This document shows, piece after piece, positions 5,166 to 5,237 of a stretch of 5,237 bases of DNA; within the stretch, counting starts at the first letter, position 1; every line of letters starts with the position of its first letter. Under the pieces are notes generated by a model. The model had not been told where the DNA came from. It saw only the letters and a program-made list of their open reading frames with translations, and made no database searches. The translations under genes were made by a program, and so were the position numbers. This DNA is from Clostridia bacterium (GTDB lineage: Bacteria > Bacillota > Clostridia > TANB77 > CAG-508), in assembly GCA_022790685.1 (NCBI GenBank), contig JAAVXQ010000122.1:1-5237 (forward strand). The letters are read 5' to 3'.

Positions 5166-5202
5166 AAGGAAGTTTATTCCTTCTTAAAATTAACATTTTA
5201 AG
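5166..5202 (+). other. Two tandem hairpins in the TR downstream spacer
   Basis: AAGGAA (5166-5171) pairs with TTCCTT (5177-5182) around GTTTA. Directly after it, CTTAAAAT (5183-5190) pairs with ATTTTAAG (5195-5202) around TAAC. Together with the hairpin at 5108-5130 they form a structured stretch of about 95 nt after TR. No T tract follows, so they do not look like terminators. Confidence 0.5.
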
Positions 5203-5215
5203 TAAATATGGATTT

Positions 5216-5237
5216 ATGAAAATATATGTATTAGTAA
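5216..5237 (+). CDS. Possible start of a next gene, cut by the window end
   Basis: ATG 5216 opens seven sense codons (MKIYVLV) and runs off the edge. The start of a hydrophobic strand is a common protein beginning, but no good ribosome binding site precedes it and the frame is too short to judge. Confidence 0.15.

Overview
The window is very AT-rich, uses strong AGGAGG-type ribosome binding sites with several TTG and GTG starts, and carries a RepA_N-type replication gene. This points to a low-GC Firmicute (Clostridia-like), probably an accessory element such as a plasmid, integrative conjugative element or phage-plasmid. No gene in the window fixes the species, and all recognisable genes are on the + strand.

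Left part (1-2500), accessory backbone. An extended -10 promoter precedes a two-gene MNT/HEPN toxin-antitoxin operon (168-816), which ends at a hairpin terminator. Next come a short RepA_N replication-initiator-like gene (919-1461) and a small unknown helical protein (1513-1818). The second of these has its own consensus -35 promoter and a ribosome binding site embedded in an inverted repeat, and it ends at a clear intrinsic terminator. A non-coding stretch of successive inverted repeats (1876-1993) then leads into a ribbon-helix-helix protein (2027-2497). That pairing resembles an oriT next to a relaxosome accessory gene, although no relaxase is in view.

Right part (2550-5203), a diversity-generating retroelement (DGR) in the order promoter, target protein with variable repeat (VR), avd, reverse transcriptase, template repeat (TR). 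A gap-free 118-bp repeat occurs at the 3' end of the target gene (VR 3392-3509) and just after the reverse transcriptase gene (TR 4988-5105). By hand count, 29 positions differ, and 21 of those are adenines in the TR (of 39 adenines there). They change 16 codons of a C-type-lectin-like C-terminus. The RT would copy TR RNA with errors at adenines, Avd would assist, and the cDNA would overwrite VR to diversify the ligand-binding face of the target protein.

Two details suggest the element is idle or decaying. The avd frame is interrupted by one TAA codon (3741-3743) in otherwise intact avd-like coding sequence. In addition, five TR/VR differences are not at TR adenines and all fall at third codon positions, four of them in four consecutive codons. 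Hairpins lie after VR, just before TR and after TR; the last may correspond to the structured RNA spacer needed for cDNA priming.
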